From the NCBI GenBank assembly GCA_002482925.1, contig DLGX01000057.1, positions 1 through 7,130 of the forward strand: 7,130 bases of DNA, written 5' to 3'. The translations under genes were made by a program, and so were the position numbers. The notes under the pieces are model-generated. The model was not told the origin of the DNA. It saw only the letters and a program-made list of their open reading frames with translations, and ran no database searches. The stretch is from Candidatus Saccharibacteria bacterium UBA7683. GTDB lineage: Bacteria > Patescibacteriota > Saccharimonadia > Saccharimonadales > UBA7683. Below are positions 5,728 to 7,130 of this stretch, piece by piece. Positions within the stretch are counted from its first letter, which is position 1, and each line of letters starts with the position of its first letter.

Positions 5728-7130
5728 TACGCCTCCTCCTTGTCCGCAGTTGCGGCAATTTCATCGTTAGTATCATCTGTTTGATCATCATCAGTGGCAA
5801 CTACTACGTCGTCAGCTGCTGAGTCGCTGGCACCAGTGTCATCGAGTACTTCGAATTCACTTGCTACCATTTCTTCAGTTACGTCCATAGGGGTAGTTGA
5901 TTGTGCTGTTATTTCAGGAAGGTTTTCTGCTTCTTCAGCAACAGTTGCTACTAGTACTTCTTCTGCATCGATCTCACCAATTTCTTCATTGATTAAATCA
6001 ACGCGAAGGCCAAGACCTTGAAGTTCTTTTACAAGTACGTTGAAGCTTTCTGGAATCTTAGGACCAACAATCGGTTCTTGTTTAATAATGCTTTCATACG
6101 CCTTTGAACGTCCGTAGACATCATCTGACTTGAGTGTAAGCATTTCTTGAAGTGTGTTTGCTGCGCCGTAAGCTTCAAGCGCCCATACTTCCATCTCTCC
6201 GAACCTTTGACCACCATTTTGTGCTTTACCACCAAGAGGCTGCTGGGTAACCATTGTGTATGGGCCAATACTTCTTGCGTGGATCTTATCTGCAACCATG
6301 TGGTGCAACTTAATAATGTGCATAATTCCAACGGTTACACGTTCTTTAAACGCTTCACCAGTTCGTCCATCAACAAGTTCTTGTTTGCCGTCTTCTGGAA
6401 GACCAGCTTTTTTAAGTTCTTCTTTGATAGTTTCGATCTTAACACCATTGAATGCGTGCGTTGCTACCTTGTAACCAAGTGCATTTGCAGCCATGCCAAG
6501 GTGAGTTTCAAAAAGTTGACCAATGTTCATACGTGATGGCACACCAAGTGGGTTAAGTACGATATCTACAGGAGTACCGTCTTGCATGAATGGCATGTCT
6601 TCAACAGGCATAATTCGTGCAATAACACCCTTGTTACCGTGACGTCCTGCGAGCTTATCTCCTACAGAAATCTTTCGCATTTGTGCTACGAACACTTGTA
6701 CTTGCATAAGTACGCCAGCTTTAAGATCGTGACCGTTAGCTCGGCTGAAGATTTTAACTCCTACAACCTTACCGTGTTTACCGTTGCTCATTCGTTGTGA
6801 AGTATCACGAACGTCTTTCGCTTTTTCACCAAAGATTGCACGAAGTAATCGTTCTTCAGAACTGAGTTCTTGTTCGCCCTTAGGTGTAATTTTACCAACA
6901 AGAATATCGCCGGCCTTTACTTCTGCGCCAATACGTACAATTCCGTTTTCATCAAGGTGACGAAGACTTTCTTCAGATACGTTTGGAATATCTCGGGTTA
7001 CAATTTCAGGTCCGAGCTTGGTTTCACGTACTTCTACCATATAATCGGTAATATGTACGCTGGTAAGTTCGTCGTCTTCAACAAGTCGGCGTGAAATAAC
7101 AATTGAATCTTCAAAGTTATAACCACCCCA
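5727..7130 (-). CDS. rpoB: DNA-directed RNA polymerase beta subunit, C-terminal 467 residues (gene runs off the right edge)
   Basis: Beta forms the other half of the RNA polymerase active-site cleft. The frame is open through the right edge. The first visible residues, WGGYNFEDSIVIS, contain the conserved NFED block (E. coli Glu813-Asp814). Next come ETKLGPE and DIPNVSEE, then GDKLAGRHGNKGV, whose two lysines match E. coli Lys1065 and Lys1073 that contact the nascent RNA. The C-terminal clamp region follows (QQPLGGKAQNGGQRFGEMEV, then ALEAYGAANTLQEMLT and KSDDVYGR). The insertion E. coli carries before GDKMAGRHG is absent. The rifampicin-binding region lies upstream, outside the window. After PESFNVLVKELQGLGLRVDLI, where most beta subunits end within a few residues, comes an 87-residue acidic tail (5730-5990) with about 30 Asp/Glu and one Lys. 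The visible part contains no cysteine. It overlaps rpoC by one base. Confidence 0.99.
   Translation of the reverse strand, partial: WGGYNFEDSIVISRRLVEDDELTSVHITDYMVEVRETKLGPEIVTRDIPNVSEESLRHLDENGIVRIGAEVKAGDILVGKITPKGEQELSSEERLLRAIFGEKAKDVRDTSQRMSNGKHGKVVGVKIFSRANGHDLKAGVLMQVQVFVAQMRKISVGDKLAGRHGNKGVIARIMPVEDMPFMQDGTPVDIVLNPLGVPSRMNIGQLFETHLGMAANALGYKVATHAFNGVKIETIKEELKKAGLPEDGKQELVDGRTGEAFKERVTVGIMHIIKLHHMVADKIHARSIGPYTMVTQQPLGGKAQNGGQRFGEMEVWALEAYGAANTLQEMLTLKSDDVYGRSKAYESIIKQEPIVGPKIPESFNVLVKELQGLGLRVDLINEEIGEIDAEEVLVATVAEEAENLPEITAQSTTPMDVTEEMVASEFEVLDDTGASDSAADDVVVATDDDQTDDTNDEIAATADKEEA
5732..5741 (-). promoter_or_regulatory. Strong Shine-Dalgarno sequence of rpoC inside rpoB
   Basis: The last codons of rpoB (Lys-Glu-Glu-Ala) read AAGGAGGAGGCG on the minus strand, giving two overlapping GGAGG matches to the anti-SD just before TAATG. 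This fixes the rpoC start at 5727 and shows that rpoC can be initiated efficiently by ribosomes finishing rpoB, keeping the two subunits near equal amounts. Confidence 0.85.

Noticed and set aside
2060..7094. Many plus-strand open frames of 60-130 codons opposite rpoC and rpoB
   Set aside because: They lie antisense to highly conserved coding sequence, have low-complexity Ser/Thr/Pro-rich or Cys-rich translations typical of shadows, and resemble no family I know.
1..7130. Recoded UGA (Gly), as in Gracilibacteria and Absconditabacteria
   Set aside because: None of the reading frames contains an in-frame TGA, Trp and Gly use ordinary codons, and all genes read through with the standard code. 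The stops used (TAA, TAG) do not bear on UGA, so this is absence of evidence for recoding.

Overview
This 7.1 kb window is a core gene-expression locus. All genes are on the minus strand, so transcription runs from right to left: rpoB (3' part, cut by the right edge), rpoC (complete), a 205-bp gap, rpsL, rpsG, an unrecognised 105-residue Cys-containing protein, and fusA (first 165 codons, cut by the left edge). I see no mobile element, CRISPR array, tRNA or rRNA. The plus-strand open frames are shadows of these genes.

Organism: the order rpoB-rpoC-rpsL-rpsG-fusA, the absence of the proteobacterial insertions in beta and beta', an S12 insertion like that of Gram-positives, and several lineage-type substitutions suggest a Candidate Phyla Radiation bacterium. 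Candidatus Saccharibacteria (TM7) is my best guess, from sequence feel rather than a search. The genetic code looks standard: Trp is TGG, and the complete genes end in TAA or TAG.

Layout: rpoB and rpoC overlap by one base (TAATG), with a strong Shine-Dalgarno sequence in the last codons of rpoB. Ten bases after rpoC lies an 11-bp perfect hairpin without a U-tract. It is followed by a good sigma-70-type promoter (TTGTAA, 17 bp, extended TACAAT) that probably starts a separate rpsL-rpsG-orf-fusA transcript. The leader, about 120 nt, carries a second hairpin. rpsL and rpsG again overlap as TAATG. The small orf begins one base after the rpsG stop and ends 8 bases before the fusA start, so the translation genes are tightly coupled.

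No wholly new system is visible, but the core machinery is divergent at sites that are nearly invariant elsewhere. Beta' has lost all four cysteines of its N-terminal zinc site and three of four in the second site, so this RNA polymerase probably lacks both structural zincs. Its trigger loop and bridge helix carry F-to-K and H-to-R changes. EF-G has NKIN in place of the guanine-specifying NKxD motif. S12 has Arg and Pro at the two lysine positions classically altered in streptomycin resistance. The Cys-containing orf between rpsG and fusA is the best candidate for an undescribed gene.
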